Source: Panopea generosa
Lineage: Eukaryota > Mollusca > Bivalvia > Adapedonta > Hiatellidae
Length of the DNA stretch: 64,000 bases
Assembly (NCBI GenBank): GCA_029582155.1
Contig: CM055894.1
Location: 30,174,707-30,238,706, forward strand
Direction: 5' to 3'
The notes under the pieces are model-generated. The model was given only the letters and a program-made list of their open reading frames with translations. It was not told the origin of the DNA and ran no database searches. The position numbers and the translations under genes were made by a program. Every line of letters starts with the position of its first letter. The stretch's first letter is position 1. Shown here one piece after another: positions 1 to 13,048 of this stretch.

Positions 1-2400
1 AACATGGATTTCTTCAGCAAAATGAAGGTATTTACACAACTTTAAAGTGGTACATATAAAAAATCATCATTTTACAGTACAAACTGGTTAACAGTGGGAA
101 AAATTGCATACATTTGTTCTCAGATACAAAGAAAGTTTAATGTTAGTTTAGAATAATTTAAAGGGAATATATCAGGATTTTTAAAAAAAAAATTTAAATT
201 GGTTACACAATTATATATTGTATATTGAAATATAAGTTAAAAAATGTCCAAAAAAAAATGTTCTGCATAGGTTCCAATGCTTAAATATATAGCTAATTAA
301 TGTATAGTTATTATGTAACCATGGACAACGATGCAAGTTCCTTCAGACCATTATGGTGTTCTCTTATTTTCGATAATAAATTCCGGCTAGATTATTGATA
401 GCCCCTTATGTCCTCTACCTTGGCGGCCTGTAAGGTAAGACAAAAATTGAAATTGTAATAATGTATGGTAAAAGTTCTTCCCACATTTTGAACTGTGAAA
501 TCTATATAAACCAATGTCACTTAGTCGTGAATGGTAATTGCATGAATTAGTGCGGATTCTAATGAAATTTCCTCTTAAATTAATGGAAATAAGCTAAGTT
601 GTGTTCTCATTTTTAAACTAAAGAAAACAAAAGTTCTTTTGTAGCTAAATCAAACCACTACCATTAAAAGTAGATTAAGCACTGCAACATACCAGCTGTT
701 CATTCATGGCAGCTGTTCATTCATGGCAGGTGTTTTTGATGACACGTTTCATCATGTTGTATTACAAAACAGAATTATAATTCTAATCTCCCTGTCTGAT
801 AAATCACACAATAAATCTACATGTATTTACTGTGTTAAAATCATTTATAAGTATGACAAAATATTACTTTCTAAGTATTGAACACATTAAACCACACTAG
901 AATACAGTTATTATGGATAGACTGCACTATTAGCATTATTTTTATTTTGAAAATGGGGTTCAGTGCCAATTTCAACACATTTCAGGTTTAGGACTGAATG
1001 GGACTCGAACCCATAACCACAGCGGTGAGAGGCAAGTGATCTTGAGATGGGGCCCAAGCCTACACATCCACAAAGGTTCATTAGGTTACATGATATCAGT
1101 AACTACATGATTGTATTACTGATTTTTTTACATGGTATCATAGTAACAATCCACCACAAATCTTTCAATGTAGCCATTCCTATTTTAAACTGAGAACACA
1201 GAACTTTATCAGTGTTACTTAGATGTTATTGTAAAAAAATTATGTGCTGAATAAATATGGCAATAAATTTAATGATGTCAAGGGGATGATTATAAAATCA
1301 TATTGAATTAATATATATTTTTTATGTCTGCACATTATATTCACACTAAGTCAATTGGGAGTATTTTATTCATCTTTTATTTAAAAACACAGTTCAGATG
1401 GTTGCGAAATATCTAAACCTACTAAATTTAATGACTGCTGAATTCAATCCACATTATTTTTTCATTCAGTTAATCGGTCAATGCAACTTCTGGTGGAAAT
1501 AGTTTTGTATGACTACTGTGTTGTTCATTTGAGTGATATTTGATTTCATTAGAAGTTCCTCTTAAAATGATTATATTTTCACACAAGACCTTGATGATTA
1601 AATTACATATCTTTTTATAGGGCCCAATTATGGCCAATCAGAATCAAATCACCAATATATTTTTAATGATTTGTTTTCACTGTGTTACAGTTTCCATTAA
1701 CCGTGGTGAGAGTTGAATAAAATCTGGCTTAAAAAAATTTGGAACTTCAAAAAAGATAATTTAAGCTGTTTCTTTATTATTTGTTGGTTTATGATTTTTA
1801 TATTGTCAAAAACTTGATTTATTACAGATGTAATATCAGACACAATTGGTTATTTTCTAACTTTAAGACATTAGTCCTCATAAACTACAAGTTTGTGGTG
1901 CACAATTCTGTTTTATGAAGGAAATTGTCTCCTTTACATTGGTCACATTTTAATATCAACTTAATGTTTTCACAAATTGAAATAACAGGAAAGGTGAATT
2001 CGGTAAACCAACAAATAAAAATTAAATGGCTTTAAACAATTAAAAATAAATGTAACTCATGACAAAATATCCATATCAATTAAATAACAGATACACACAA
2101 TTACAAATGATTGAAACATTTCTTATTCTTATCAAACAAATATTTCTCATTTTAATACAATGTATAAAACAAGAGTGGTGTCCTTACTCTTACACATCTA
2201 AATAAATATATGTCCACTAAAATATTAACATTGCAAATAACTTTGCCCAATTTGATTTTTCCACCCTAAAAAATAAAACGTCTAATAAAATTAAAAAAAA
2301 AAAAGAACATTTTTTCAACAAAATGGTCATAATGTAGTGAAGTTGAAATTATATATTTGAAAGAGAAACGAAAGTAGAGAATGATTATAAACTAGCTTGC
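1..2400. other. AT-rich noncoding stretch, probably 3' flank or intron
   Basis: I see no convincing gene. A 17 bp unit (cagctgttcattcatgg) is tandemly repeated around 691-728. Near 970-1050 there is a degenerate tRNA-like B box (gggactcgaaccc), probably a SINE remnant. On the minus strand a good acceptor (cttaccttacag) ends at 428 and is followed from 427 by an 11-codon open stretch, A-A-K-V-E-D-I-R-G-Y-Q, then a stop. It could be a terminal exon of the minus-strand receptor gene, but its phase does not follow directly from the transmembrane exon. Confidence 0.4.
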
Positions 2401-2660
2401 AAGCATTGCCATAGTACCATGAAGCATATATACATAATTATGTCACATTACATTTCATCATGCCAGTCTATGCCATTCTACATTGCCATAGTACCATGAA
2501 GCATATATACATAATTATGTCACATTACATTTCATCATGCCAGTCTATGCCATTCTGCATTGCCATAGCACCATGAAACATATATATAATTATGTCACAT
2601 TACATTTCATCATGCCAGTCTATACCATTCTGCATTGCCGTAGTACCATGAAGTATATGC
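2400..2660. repeat. 79 bp tandem repeat, about 3.3 copies
   Basis: The unit starts at 'gcattgccatagtaccatga' and runs through 'catcatgccagtctatgcca'. Three copies follow each other (about 2403, 2482, 2561) and a fourth is cut short near 2660. Copies differ by a few bases, so the array is fairly young. There is no coding potential. Confidence 0.85.
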
Positions 2661-3374
2661 CATATGTCTGAAACAACCAATACACCAACTGCTATACATG
2701 GAAATGAGAGTATTTATCATTAACTACACATATATGTTTAGATTCATAAAAGAAAATGCTATAATAATTGTATATAAGGATAATCAACTAACTGTCCATT
2801 TATTTACTGAAGACCAATAACTATAGAATTATGTTACAACATAACTAAAGACTTAAGCTTAATTGGAAGCAATACTGATTTTATTAAGTTCATAGAAAAA
2901 ATTCAATTTCTATGCAAGTACAACTACATGTATTTTACTTTGAAAAGCTATCATTTATTTAACTCTTTAATTTTCAAGTTATTTGAAACTTTTAACACAT
3001 TTTCTGGATGTCATTGACATTTATGACTTTGAACATAGTCATGATATATAAATGATCAATAACTTAGACACCTTTAACGTATTTTTGTGTCCCACTAAGA
3101 AATATGTCCAAACAAATGACAAAAAATAGTGTAAGGTAAGTTCAATTTTCTATTAACAGCTGCTGAAGGAAAATTGCCAGGATCCGATATGATAAATCAT
3201 TCCTAATATAAATTTTTTTATAAGCAATCATAATACAGTGCATCAGATCTCCAATTTCCAAGTAAATAAGATATATGAACATGAGTTGTCAGAAGACAAC
3301 AAAGCTCGCTGATGGGATAAAACTCACCACCAATGCAAAGATTGAGATTGGAGGCAAACACCAAAAAAAACAAA

Positions 3375-4092
3375 AGTTTAACCTGGGTGTCTACAGACGA
3401 AAAATTAAGTCTTAAAGGGTCATAACTGTGCCAAAATGCAACCCAGAGTTATGGTTCTTGTCTTTGTGTGTTTCAATGATGATGGTGAACACAAAGGGAA
3501 AGTTTAAGTCGAAAAAGGGCCATAACTGTGCCAAAATGCAACCCAGAGTTATGGTTCTTGTCTCTGTGTGTTTCATTGATGATGGTGAACACACATGTGA
3601 AGTTTCATTCACATCCAATGAGTGGTTGCATAGATATCTTAAACTTAAACGCAATTAAACGCAAAGTTTAACCTTGGTGTCTAAGTCCAAAAAGGGCCAT
3701 AACTGTGCCAAAATGCAATCCAGAGTTATGGTTATTGTCTCTGTGTGTTCCATTGATGATGGTGATAACACATGCAAAGTTTCATTGATATCCAATGAGT
3801 GGTTGCATAGATATCTTAAACTTAAACGCAACTAAATGCAAAGTTTAACCTGGGTGTCTAAGTCCAAAAAGGGCCATAACTGTGCCAAAATGCAATCCAG
3901 AGTTATGGTTCTTATCTGTGTGTGTTTCATCGATGATGGTAAACACACATGCAAAGTTTCATTGACATCCAATGAGTGGTTGTATAGATAACTGAAACTT
4001 AAACGCAAAAGTTTAACCTGGGTGTCTACAGATGACGCCGACGCCAGGGTCATGACAATAGCTCTCCTTGGACTTCGTCCTGGCGAGCTAAT
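3375..4092 (+). repeat. Core-repeat array, pearl/Helentron-like element
   Basis: About four copies of a 175 bp unit contain 'gggccataactgtgcc', 'cagagttatggttcttgtct' and 'atccaatgagtggttg'. The first copy is shortened to about 100 bp. The array ends in 'gctctccttggacttcgtc' followed by 'ctggcgagc', an imperfect GC-rich hairpin. Several other arrays in this window share this plan of tandem cores plus a terminal hairpin. Open frames on both strands here are by-products of the repeat. Confidence 0.7.
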
Positions 4093-7048
4093 TAAAGGCA
4101 ACAGTAAAATAATTACAATTGAACATTATACAAGACAACTTGCACTATACAATAGTATATAGAAAGGACCAACTGAACGAATAAAATGAAGAGATAATAA
4201 AAGTAACAACAAGACCTGGCAAGAAAACACATGGGCAAAATGACACTGTCACCATGCAGTGATAACAGGACAACACATTTTTGGTCAGGATCTTGATCTT
4301 AAACATATATATCACAGGCAGCAGCTTTGGTAAATTTAAAAACAATAAACAAAATTTATCATACTATAAAAGTATGGTTTGGGGCTGTTTAAATAACTCA
4401 TCTGGAATTAATACTCAAACTGTGAAATGAGTGCATACAATATGGGGGCCTTGTATCACTAGCCTTTGTAAGTCTTAGATTTTCAAACGAACTATGGAGA
4501 CTTCTTCATACTTTTCACTAACACAACATTATTGTGAATTTTCAATATGAATATTATTTACCAGGTTTACAACACCAAATGCATATATTTTTAAGATTTC
4601 AATATTTTCGCTAAGACAAACATCAGTAAAACGGGACCCAGTTGAAATACAGGTGATAATGATCAGGTGAAAATGACTAAATACTGAGAATTACTCTAAG
4701 TTGAAATCTTTATCATTTGTTAACAAACAATATCTTTCCATGTGTCATAATTGAGGAAAGTTGCATCCATAGCAAATTCAATTTTACCAAATAATTATAC
4801 AACTATGTAAAATGCTTTTCAAGAATTAAATTTTCAACTTTGGCCCAACTTGCAGACTAGAGAAACACTTATTCCCAATGGGTGAATGAATCCTTGATTA
4901 GGTTGTAATAGTTTCAAAGTTGATTAATGTAAATTCAATTGTTAATCTTAAAAAAATAATTTTAGCTAACAAGAAATAAACTTGCTAGGATATCAGTAAC
5001 TCTTAATGCTTTTACAAACAGAGATGGATCATGCTGCATAATAAGCAATGCCAGGTCTAAAGTAAGAACATCAAATGAGACTTATGATAGGCTGCGGATG
5101 ATTATGCACACAATTAAATTGCTGTTTTGAGGACATGATATATGACAATATAAGTATAATGCTACAAAAAACTAAGTTTCATAGTTTTTGTATTAATTTT
5201 GTTAAAGAAAATACGATTTTCTGACATACAAACAATTAATTATTATACATTAGAAGAAGCTTTATCTATGTTTTAACAGACAGGTTATTTGTTGTATGTT
5301 TTTTAAAGACTATAAAATGGGTATTTGACTTTGCCAAGAACCTTAAAGAATAGCTAAGTAAACTTTTGAAGAGTAGCTATGTTAATTATATCCAAAAGAA
5401 CCATACCTCTTTGTAAATACCATGTCAGAAATTGAATAGATAAATCAAACTTGGCCTTTTTAAAACATTCACACCTCTGCATGCATAACTAAAAATAGTC
5501 AATACTTGGGGTTTAAAATTAATTTAGAGTATAGTTATCAAGGTTTGGCATCACATCAGAACCAGTGTGAATATGTGCATCATAGTACCAAACTTCTAAA
5601 AATGCTGCATTATGGAACATTCTGAACATTGCAAACTTTTTAATACATAGATTGGAAGTTGACTGAACTAACAACACTTTTTTCCCATTTGTGTGGTAAT
5701 TACTGGGTTTTACTACAGAAACAAACATTTATGTTTTGTTATTTGCAGACCACCACCTTGACAAACAGTTAAAGATGACGATGCATACCATATTTCTCCT
5801 AATCAACCCAAAGTCAAGCCACCATCCCTGGGTGAGGGGCGCAGTATTACATATGTATATTATTGCACAAAATCAAGACCAATTCATATTTGATTGTTCC
5901 GACAGTTCAGTTACCACTTTTACCAAGCTGAAGTTAAATCCCATCTACACACCGATTTGTTTGTTGTGCAGATACTAATGATTTGCGCTTTGAACGGAAC
6001 TGGTAAGTAGTGAACGATGGATACAAATGCAAGCTGATGTACTTATCCAGATAAATATCATTGATTTTAATGTAACTTTGATGATTTTATACCAAACTGA
6101 CACATTTTTCTTCAAATGCGAAGCATCTGGGTGCTTTAACTAGAAGAAATAAGATACATTGCACCAGTGATGCAGACTTGGTTAACATGCAACAAAGGCA
6201 GAAGGTGCACAAGCAGAAAGACAATCTAGGTAAAGTACAAAATCAGTTTTTTTATAAGGTAAGGAATAACAAAACATCAAAATCCACCAAAAAAAATTAG
6301 CAAATATATTTTCAACTTCATCAAATAAAAAGTAAATGCCTTTTTGGCAATGATGACCTAGATAAGTAACTGATGACTAATGCTGAAAAAGTTATTAATA
6401 TGTGAATCTTCCTACATATTTTGAGGTTTTTCCTAGTAACAAGACAACACAACATTATTACAGGTGGAACGATTATAACTGAAATAATAAATGTTTGTAA
6501 AAATTTTGTAATTAAATCCATTGTTTATTACAAAATTCTATAGTGTTCCAGTTTTATGCATATATTTTAAAAAAACAAAACAAAAAAACCTGGATGTTAA
6601 TTGTATTTAATTTGGTGGGATATTCATACTTTTTTCTGTTGTTATAACTGTTGAAAGGGGCAAAGGAACATATTGTCACTATAGATAAGGCATTGTGGAC
6701 AACTTTTTATTGAAAACAATAAATCAATGAGGTGATTTATATATTTTTATATTTTGTACACATGAGAAAATCGAAGTATATCGTCCAAGTTTTCTATGAT
6801 AATTCCCACTAATAGCTATTGTACAATTTTTTTTATGCATTATTTTTCCACGCTTTTTCTTCTTTTTCATTTTTGGGTTTTAATTTATTTCCTCCTGTAT
6901 TGGGCTTTTCTGTGAGTAGAGCAATGAAAAATAAAAGTATCATAAATATATAAATCATATAATATTGACTCCCAATTTAAATGACTAAGTTGATGAACAA
7001 TAAGTCTCAGGCCTGGAGTACGAGACAATTAAAAGTAATTTTTTTACA
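4093..7048. other. Noncoding AT-rich stretch with no supported gene
   Basis: Short open frames occur but none has convincing borders. A plus-strand stretch ending at a donor-like 'ctaggtaaag' near 6230 reads L-V-N-M-Q-Q-R-Q-K-V-H-K-Q-K-D-N-L. It looks protein-like, but its upstream acceptor is weak and no partner exon is visible. Confidence 0.4.
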
Positions 7049-7050
7049 TA

Positions 7051-7253
7051 TAGTTGAACTTTGATGGCTTGAACTCAACAGGACTGGACAAAATAGTTTG
7101 ACTTAAAGGTTGTTCGAGCCACGTTTTGTTCAACATCATACCATACATGTACATGAACAAACATTGAAACAGAATTAGACTGGGACAAGGTAAGTGGTTC
7201 AAGCTATATATGGTGTTCCAGCCATCCGTGTACGAGCCAACAAAGTTCTACTA
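7051..7253. mobile_element. Tc1/mariner-type MITE, TA-flanked, 203 bp
   Basis: The left end 'TAGTTGAACTTTGATGGCT' and the inverted right end 'TAGTAGAACTTTGTTGGCT' match at 17 of 19 positions. TA flanks both sides (7049-7050 and 7254-7255), as expected of the Tc1/mariner superfamily. It has no coding capacity. The inside repeats parts of the terminal sequence ('gttcgagccacgttttgttc'). Confidence 0.75.
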
Positions 7254-7990
7254 TAGAATTGGACCTGGGAATAATGCAGATTCCATGACATTTTGTTCCT
7301 CTAGATAATGGTTAACCTGAATTTAAGAGAGACAGAGTAAAAGGAAGCAAAATTATTACAAAATAAAAACTACCATTTATTTTAAGGATCACAGTTTGTT
7401 ATGTGTCCATGAAATAAAGTTCAGATCCCAATACAATACCTGGGCATAGAATTCCATAGAAATTTGTTTAATAGAAACAGCTTTTGGTATATAATTTATT
7501 TAAATTCACATAAATTCAAACTCCCTTTTAATTTGTCTACATAACTTTTGTTTAAATTACTCTGTTAAATATTATAATCATGATGAAGGGAATATGTACA
7601 TTAAATTTTCTGAGCACTTAATAAGATTAAATCGAATGAAATCAAATCTACTTCTGTATACTTCGATCTAATCTAAGTGAAAAATAACAGGTCACAAAGC
7701 TTTCACATTTGGATTGACAAATATTTTCAAATATTGACATATCTTTGGTTGAGCTTACAAGCTTAATAAAAGTCTACAGTCATGTAAACTATCAGAGTCC
7801 AGGCTATTTCAGTTCTGAACAGGGGACATATTGAATGTATTTCATCATATCTTATTATAGAATTTTTGCAATGTATAAGATCTTAAAGTCAAATAAAAGG
7901 TGACAATATTACAAAATCTAATAATAATTCTTTTGATTATTAATATTAAAAATAGTTATCTTGAACTTGTTTGCTAAGTAGTTCACAAGA
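7254..7990. other. Noncoding stretch, nothing recognised
   Basis: AT-rich sequence without open frames, repeats or RNA genes that I can support. Confidence 0.5.
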
Positions 7991-8809
7991 AAGGTATTGG
8001 AACAAGAGGGGGTCATGATCACCTCGAGTTGCTCACCTGCAGCATAATTATGAGATCATACCAAATACATGATTTTTGATAATTCAATTAATAGATATAA
8101 TATCTAGACATTTATTATCAACTCATGACTGTTTGAAAAATTTTCTGGGACCTTTTGGTGTAAGTTAACTACTGTGTTTGGTGAAGATCCAGTCATAATG
8201 CAGGTACTTGAGTATCAAATAGGGCAATTGCTCATTATTCAAGGGCCTTAACTCTGACATTCATAATATCCTTTTAGGCCAGTTCAATAACTTGTCCGAG
8301 ATATTATAGTTATATAATTTGCCAAAGATTAAATGAAAAATGTGGGTGCCAGAGTGTACAATAGTACAATTTTTGGACAATTCATGACTATCACTCTGAT
8401 ATTTATAGTCCAATTCCAGTAATTCCGACATTAACTTTCAGATTTTGGGAGGTTAGGAAGTGTGCATTATATTAAGGTAATATTAATACTGCATAGGTTT
8501 ATTGGGGATCCGATGAAAACTGTTCTAGAGTGCACATAAGGACAAATAGCTAAAGTTTTGACTATTTGAGGACCATAACTCTGACACAAATTATCTGATT
8601 TGGCCAGTTCAATCTTTTTGTCAAGGATAGTATGATAATTACTACTGTGTAAATTTGGTAAAGATCAGATAAAATGTGGGTGCTTATACAATACAGACAA
8701 GTTTATATAAGGCATTTTTTTAAGATTTAAGGGCCTTAACTCCAACATTAATTATCAAATATTTCACGAAATTCAATAACTTTCATAGAGAGATATATTT
8801 ATAGAGCTA

Positions 8810-8986
8810 CAGTCAAACCTGTCTTAAGCAGCCAGTCAAGGAAGGAGCAAAAGTGACCTTTTAGGACAGGTTGTTGCTAAATACAGGTTAATAGACTCTG
8901 AAAGCATAGAAATGGGAAAAACAAAATATGACTGCTTAAGAGAAGTAGCTGCTTAATAGAGGTGACAGCATGCACAGGTTTGACAG
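8810..8986. mobile_element. Tc1/mariner-type MITE, TA-flanked, 177 bp
   Basis: The termini read CAGTCAAACCTGTC at the left and CTGTCAAACCTGTG inverted at the right. TA flanks both sides (8808-8809 and 8987-8988). The flank resumes the core-repeat text ('ttgtgtttggtg'), so it clearly inserted into the array. No ORF. Confidence 0.75.
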
Positions 8987-9256
8987 TATTGTGTTTGGTG
9001 TTGACCCAATGGAAAATGCTGGTGCTATAGAGTGCCCATTTAGTCAAATAATGAAATATTCCAAGCCTATTCAAGCACACTTATGGTTATGTAACTATTG
9101 TGTTCTTTGGAAGACGATCAAATGAAAACTGTGAGTGACAGTGAACAATAACACCATTTTTCATGACTAAAGACATATACTGCCCAATTTGGCCAGTTCT
9201 TTTGAGATATTATAGTAAGATAAACTGTGTAAGTTAAGTGATGATCAAATAAAAAA

Positions 9257-9312
9257 ATAGGGGTCCTATTTCCCCCGCCCGCCCCCTAATTCTCATGCCA
9301 ATCCGACCATTT
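9257..9312 (-). repeat. Family A repeat fragment, inverted
   Basis: The reverse strand reads 'aaaaatggtcggattggcat' then 'agggggcgggcggggg', matching the GC-rich part of the repeat family seen at 12292-12360 and 13798-13868. A related forward fragment lies at about 9700-9790 on the other side of the SINE. Confidence 0.5.
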
Positions 9313-9399
9313 TTATTTTCCCAATCTTTTTTTATAATGTATTAAGTGTCGCTTGCAACAATTTTTCAGTCATATCCTGATGGTGTCTACTTGAGACAG

Positions 9400-9645
9400 T
9401 ATTCTGAGCACAGTCACACTGGAGTATCATGCTGCAGACACATGGTATGATACCCTACCCAGTCACATTATACTGACACCTGGCCAACCAGATCTAGAAC
9501 AATCCTCTAAATGCTGAATGTCAAGCGAGGAAGCTTCTAGAAATATTCTTAAAGTCTTTGGTAAGACCCGGTCAGGGGTCGAACCCACACCCTTCCGCAT
9601 GTGAGGCGGACGTTCTACCACTAGACAATGCTGCGTTTTTGGTTG
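9400..9645 (-). mobile_element. tRNA-derived SINE, family 2, copy 1
   Basis: On the minus strand the 5' head is a tRNA-Val-like sequence with a split promoter: A-box-like 'tgtctagtggtagaac', a CAC-like anticodon loop in 'cgcctcacatgcgg', and B box 'gggttcgacccc'. The body (inverse of 'tggccaaccagatctagaac') is shared with the copy at 10236-10470. It has no CCA-ready acceptor stem, so it is a SINE and not a tRNA gene. Confidence 0.7.
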
Positions 9646-10235
9646 TTTATTTTAATAATAATAACAATAAAAAAAAAACATAAAAAAATAAAAATAAGAT
9701 ATAAAAAATAAAATTTGCCCTCCCTCCCTAACTCATTTTAAGAAAAATTTGGATAATAATCAAGCAATTTATTTGTAATGGCCACAATGGTCTGATTTGC
9801 CCAAGTCAAGAACTTATCTCAGCAATCATAATTATTATGGTTATATCACATTTGCTATTTTGATGACACTCCAATGAAAACAGGGAGTGACAGTTCACAA
9901 AAAGTCAAATAAAACAACTTTTGATGATTCAAGAGACACAACTCTGCCACTAATTATCCAATATGGCCAGTTTAATTTTTTTTAAGACAGTATGATTATA
10001 TAACTTCTATGTAAGATTACATGAGGGTTGAATGAAAAATGCAGTGCTAGTTTGCACTCAAGTTCAAATAACACAATTTTCATGGTTCAAACTGCAGGGT
10101 CAAATTCATACGACCAAACACTCACAGATGATGGACAGACAATGGATGATGGACAATGGACACAGGGTGATCAGAACAGCTCAAATAGAGTTTTTGTCAA
10201 ACTTGTTAAAGTAGTGGTCTGCTTAAAGTAGTATT

Positions 10236-10470
10236 GTCAGACTGATTACCATTCTGGAGACACATGATATGATGCAAAACCCAGTCAACATATACCATGA
10301 TAGGGCCAACCAGTTCTAAAGCTATCCTGTAAATATATAACTCCAGGCGAGCAAGCTTAAAACAGCAACTTAGTTTTTCAGTTGATAACCTGTCCTGGGA
10401 TCCCACCCACATCCTCCAACATTTGAGACAGAAGCCCAACCACTAGAATACCACTGTGGTTTCCAGATGC
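10236..10470 (-). mobile_element. tRNA-derived SINE, family 2, copy 2
   Basis: Diverged homolog of the SINE at 9400-9645: it shares 'cagacacatg(g)tatgat', 'acccagtcaca/catata', 'ggccaaccag' and 'gcgaggaagctt/gcgagcaagctt'. The tRNA-like head is decayed ('gtggtattctagtggttggg' on the minus strand). Confidence 0.65.
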
Positions 10471-11540
10471 AGTCTTAATCAAGAGTTCATTATATATTTT
10501 ATACAGCATCTATTTGTATTGTTCTACTGTCACACTTCAGAATTACATGAATGCATTTTTCACCTTACATACAGTTGAGTTTTTAACTTTTGGTCTATCT
10601 TTTGCTATTTTTTTTAACTTAGTAACAGTTACTACAATATATAAACAGTAATTTAAGCAACTTACATTATCAATCATTTCATCAGTCTATATAATAGGGT
10701 TTTAATTTAAAGGCCATTATAAATTAATTGTAGATTATCATCAAAAATGTTCATAAAGAGGAAATGGGGGGGTGGTATTTATATATATACACCATGTATA
10801 TGTGAGTAGTCATGACTCCTTAACTGGATCCTACTCATATAAAGCTATCAGTTCATGTATGTAAATTTGTCCACCCTGTCCAGATATGTTGCATGTAATT
10901 CCATTGTATACAAGTCATGGTCGACACAAAATTTATTGGTTTGGCAGACATTGTGTCTATGGTTTACATTGTAGCTAGGCGCACTCCCCATAGTCTGGTC
11001 TGTACATTTATGTCTTAGTTGTTCACAAATAATTATCTCAATTTATATATACATATATATTTTTTAATGAAAATTGAAACGGTCGAGGCGGCATATATTT
11101 GTGGGTGGGTGGGGAGGATAATCTAGCAATTAATTTATTATGGCCATAGCGTAAAATTGGGTTAGAAAAATGTGGTAAGGGACAAATTTAAAATATTTGG
11201 AATGTAAGGCTATACGAAATGTTTGATTAAATTTGCAAAACGTATTATATGTAAAGTTGCAAATATGAAGGTATTTAACAGCTGCTGTGTGTACAGTATT
11301 GCCTTAAGCAATATTTAATTCATCAAATAAATTTTACATCAATAAAAAAAATCTAATACAAGGATCCTTATAACAGAAACACAGATTTTGTCAAAGAAAA
11401 TAAAATAGCAGATTTGGTTTCATGAGGAGTATTGAAATATGCAACAGCCCTATATCCCCTAAGCAAAGGCTTAAACTGTATTCTGATTTTGAATAACAGA
11501 TAAACTCCATGATTCCAAGGCAATGGCAGATCTACTCTTT
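10471..11540. other. AT-rich noncoding stretch with one family A repeat end
   Basis: No gene seen. At 11080-11155 'ggtcgaggcggcatatattt' leads into 'gataatctagcaattaattt' and 'attatggcc', a diverged copy of the family A repeat end. Confidence 0.5.
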
Positions 11541-11945
11541 AAACAAGAGGGCCAGAATTGTCCTTACTTGCTAACATGCCGCAGAGGAGACAATGTCGAA
11601 GACGGCAATTTTTACAGGTGCTAGAGTGTACATAACTTCATATAATGTAATTTTTGTTGATTCAAAGACCATAACACCCGATATTATTAATCCAATCTGG
11701 CCAGTTCCAAAAACTTGTCCAAGATATAATGGTAACAATCATAACAACTGTGTAAGTTTTGATGAAGATCTAATATAAACTGTGAGTGCTAGAGTGCATT
11801 AAATACACACAATTTTTAACCATTCAAGGGCCAAAACTCTGACAATATTTTTTCGATTGGATGGCCAGTTCAAGAACTCATTCAATATATTTTGGTTACA
11901 TAATAAGTGTGCAAGTCTGCCAATAATTAAATGAAAACTACTTTT
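11541..11945 (+). repeat. Short core-repeat fragment
   Basis: Starts with 'aaacaagagggccagaattg' and carries two cores like those of the 7995-10200 array ('gctagagtgtacataa', 'ctggccagttccaaaaact', 'gtgtaagttttgatgaagat'). No terminal hairpin is visible, so it is probably truncated. Confidence 0.6.
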
Positions 11946-12137
11946 AGAACTGGTTTGATTAATATTTTGCTTTAAAACATGATTGAAAAGTGGGATTTTA
12001 GATAAATCGAAATGAGTAATTATTTCAGCTCTGACAATTGGAACAGACTGGTTTTAGAACTCATCTTAAGGAAACTAGGTAACAGATATATTAAGTCCTT
12101 TCCAGATTTGAATTAAATCCTATCAAAAATAACACTT

Positions 12138-12360
12138 TTATTGGATAAACAAGATGGGTATACAGACAGACTATGTACAAAAGACAGCTTACCACCACAA
12201 AATCATTCAGCTGGAGTAGCAATAAATTTTATTTTTTTAAATTACATTATCACATTTGGTATGTTTTTTTGTTTTTTAAGAAAATAAAAAGGGTCGGGTG
12301 ACATGAAAATTACAGGGCGGGGATGATAATCTAGCAATTCATTTGTTATGGCCTTAGATA
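12138..12360 (+). repeat. Family A repeat, copy with partial ORF
   Basis: About 220 bp shared with 13622-13868: 'ttattggataaacaagatg', 'cattcagctggagtagcaat', a T-rich tract, then 'gacatgaaaattacagggcg' and 'gataatctagcaattcattt'. It ends at 'gttatggcc'. The reading frame of the 13567 ORF is kept here over about 31 codons. Confidence 0.75.
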
Positions 12361-12983
12361 ATCAAGATGAAAGTGCTTTTTTCTTTATTTCAATTTTAGA
12401 ACTGGTCCTTGTCTCATGAGTATTAACACGATATCCAAGTTTGATTAATATTTTGCTATAAAACAAGATTGAAAAGTGGTACTTTAGACAAATCAAAATG
12501 AGTAATTATTCCAGCTATGACAATTGAAACAGACTCATTTTAGAACTTATCTTAGGTAAATTGGGTAATGGATATATTACGTCATGGCGAGATTTTAATT
12601 AAATCCTATCAAAAACAAGTTGACTGCTTTTAAAAAGCATCCAATGGTTAGGTCTTATGAACGATGTGGCAATTAAAGTGAATGAATGTGTAAGTTTGGT
12701 TCCTTGTACAGGTTACTAAATACATGGGTGATACCAAATTCTGACAAGATTCCGGCTGACAAATTGAATTCCTGGCTGCAGGTGTGCCTGATAGTAACTT
12801 TGATGTTTAAATGTACTGATCTCAATCAATATGTATTGCCATTTGCATATTTAAAAAGATACTTACCTAATATATTGTCTAATGTATTACTGCTATGTTC
12901 TATACAATTTACTACTGTGATCATAATATATTTTAAAATAATTTGTATCCATGTTGTGAATATATTATTCTTAAAAACAGCAG

Positions 12984-13048
12984 TTAAAAGTTACTGTTTT
13001 CACAAAATTGTGCATGTTCCGAGATATATATCTGATTCTGACGACGTG
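12984..13048 (-). CDS. Candidate cytoplasmic-tail terminal exon of receptor
   Basis: On the minus strand a good acceptor (gtgacatattttcag) ends at 13049. In the phase left by the transmembrane exon (phase 1) it opens 20 codons: R-R-Q-N-Q-I-Y-I-S-E-H-A-Q-F-C-E-N-S-N-F, then TAA. A basic start followed by a polar tail is what follows a type I membrane anchor. The intron from 14137 would be about 1.1 kb. A possible donor (A|GTAACT, phase 1) would allow continuation. A second phase-1 candidate with a strong donor (TTAG|GTAAGT) lies at 12868-12914. The call rests on phase and borders only. Confidence 0.35.

Larger units (their letters stand above)
7995..10200 (+). repeat. Core-repeat array with nested MITE and SINE
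   Basis: The left end 'aacaagagggggtcatgatc' followed by 'gctcacctg' matches the left ends of other arrays here. The body repeats a diverged ~200 bp unit ('gagtgcacataag', 'aactctgacattaattat', 'tggccagttcaataacttgt', 'gtgtaagtttggtgaagatc'). It ends after 'gatggacagacaatggatga' in 'agaacagctcaaatagag'. A TA-flanked MITE (8810-8986) and a SINE (about 9400-9645) have inserted into it. Confidence 0.65.

Noticed and set aside
427..443. Terminal exon of the receptor starting at 427 (minus)
   Set aside because: The acceptor is good, but the protein-like frame (A-A-K-V-E-D-I-R-G-Y-Q) is phase 0 while the membrane exon leaves phase 1. It needs an intermediate exon that I could not find.
5736..5978. 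80-codon plus-strand ORF preceded by an acceptor-like 'atttgcag' and followed by a donor-like 'aactggtaagta'
   Set aside because: All three frames stop before the donor, so it cannot be an internal exon. No recognisable motif.
9560..9640. tRNA-Val-like gene on the minus strand
   Set aside because: It is the head of a SINE: the body continues for about 170 bp and a diverged copy with the same body lies at 10236-10470.
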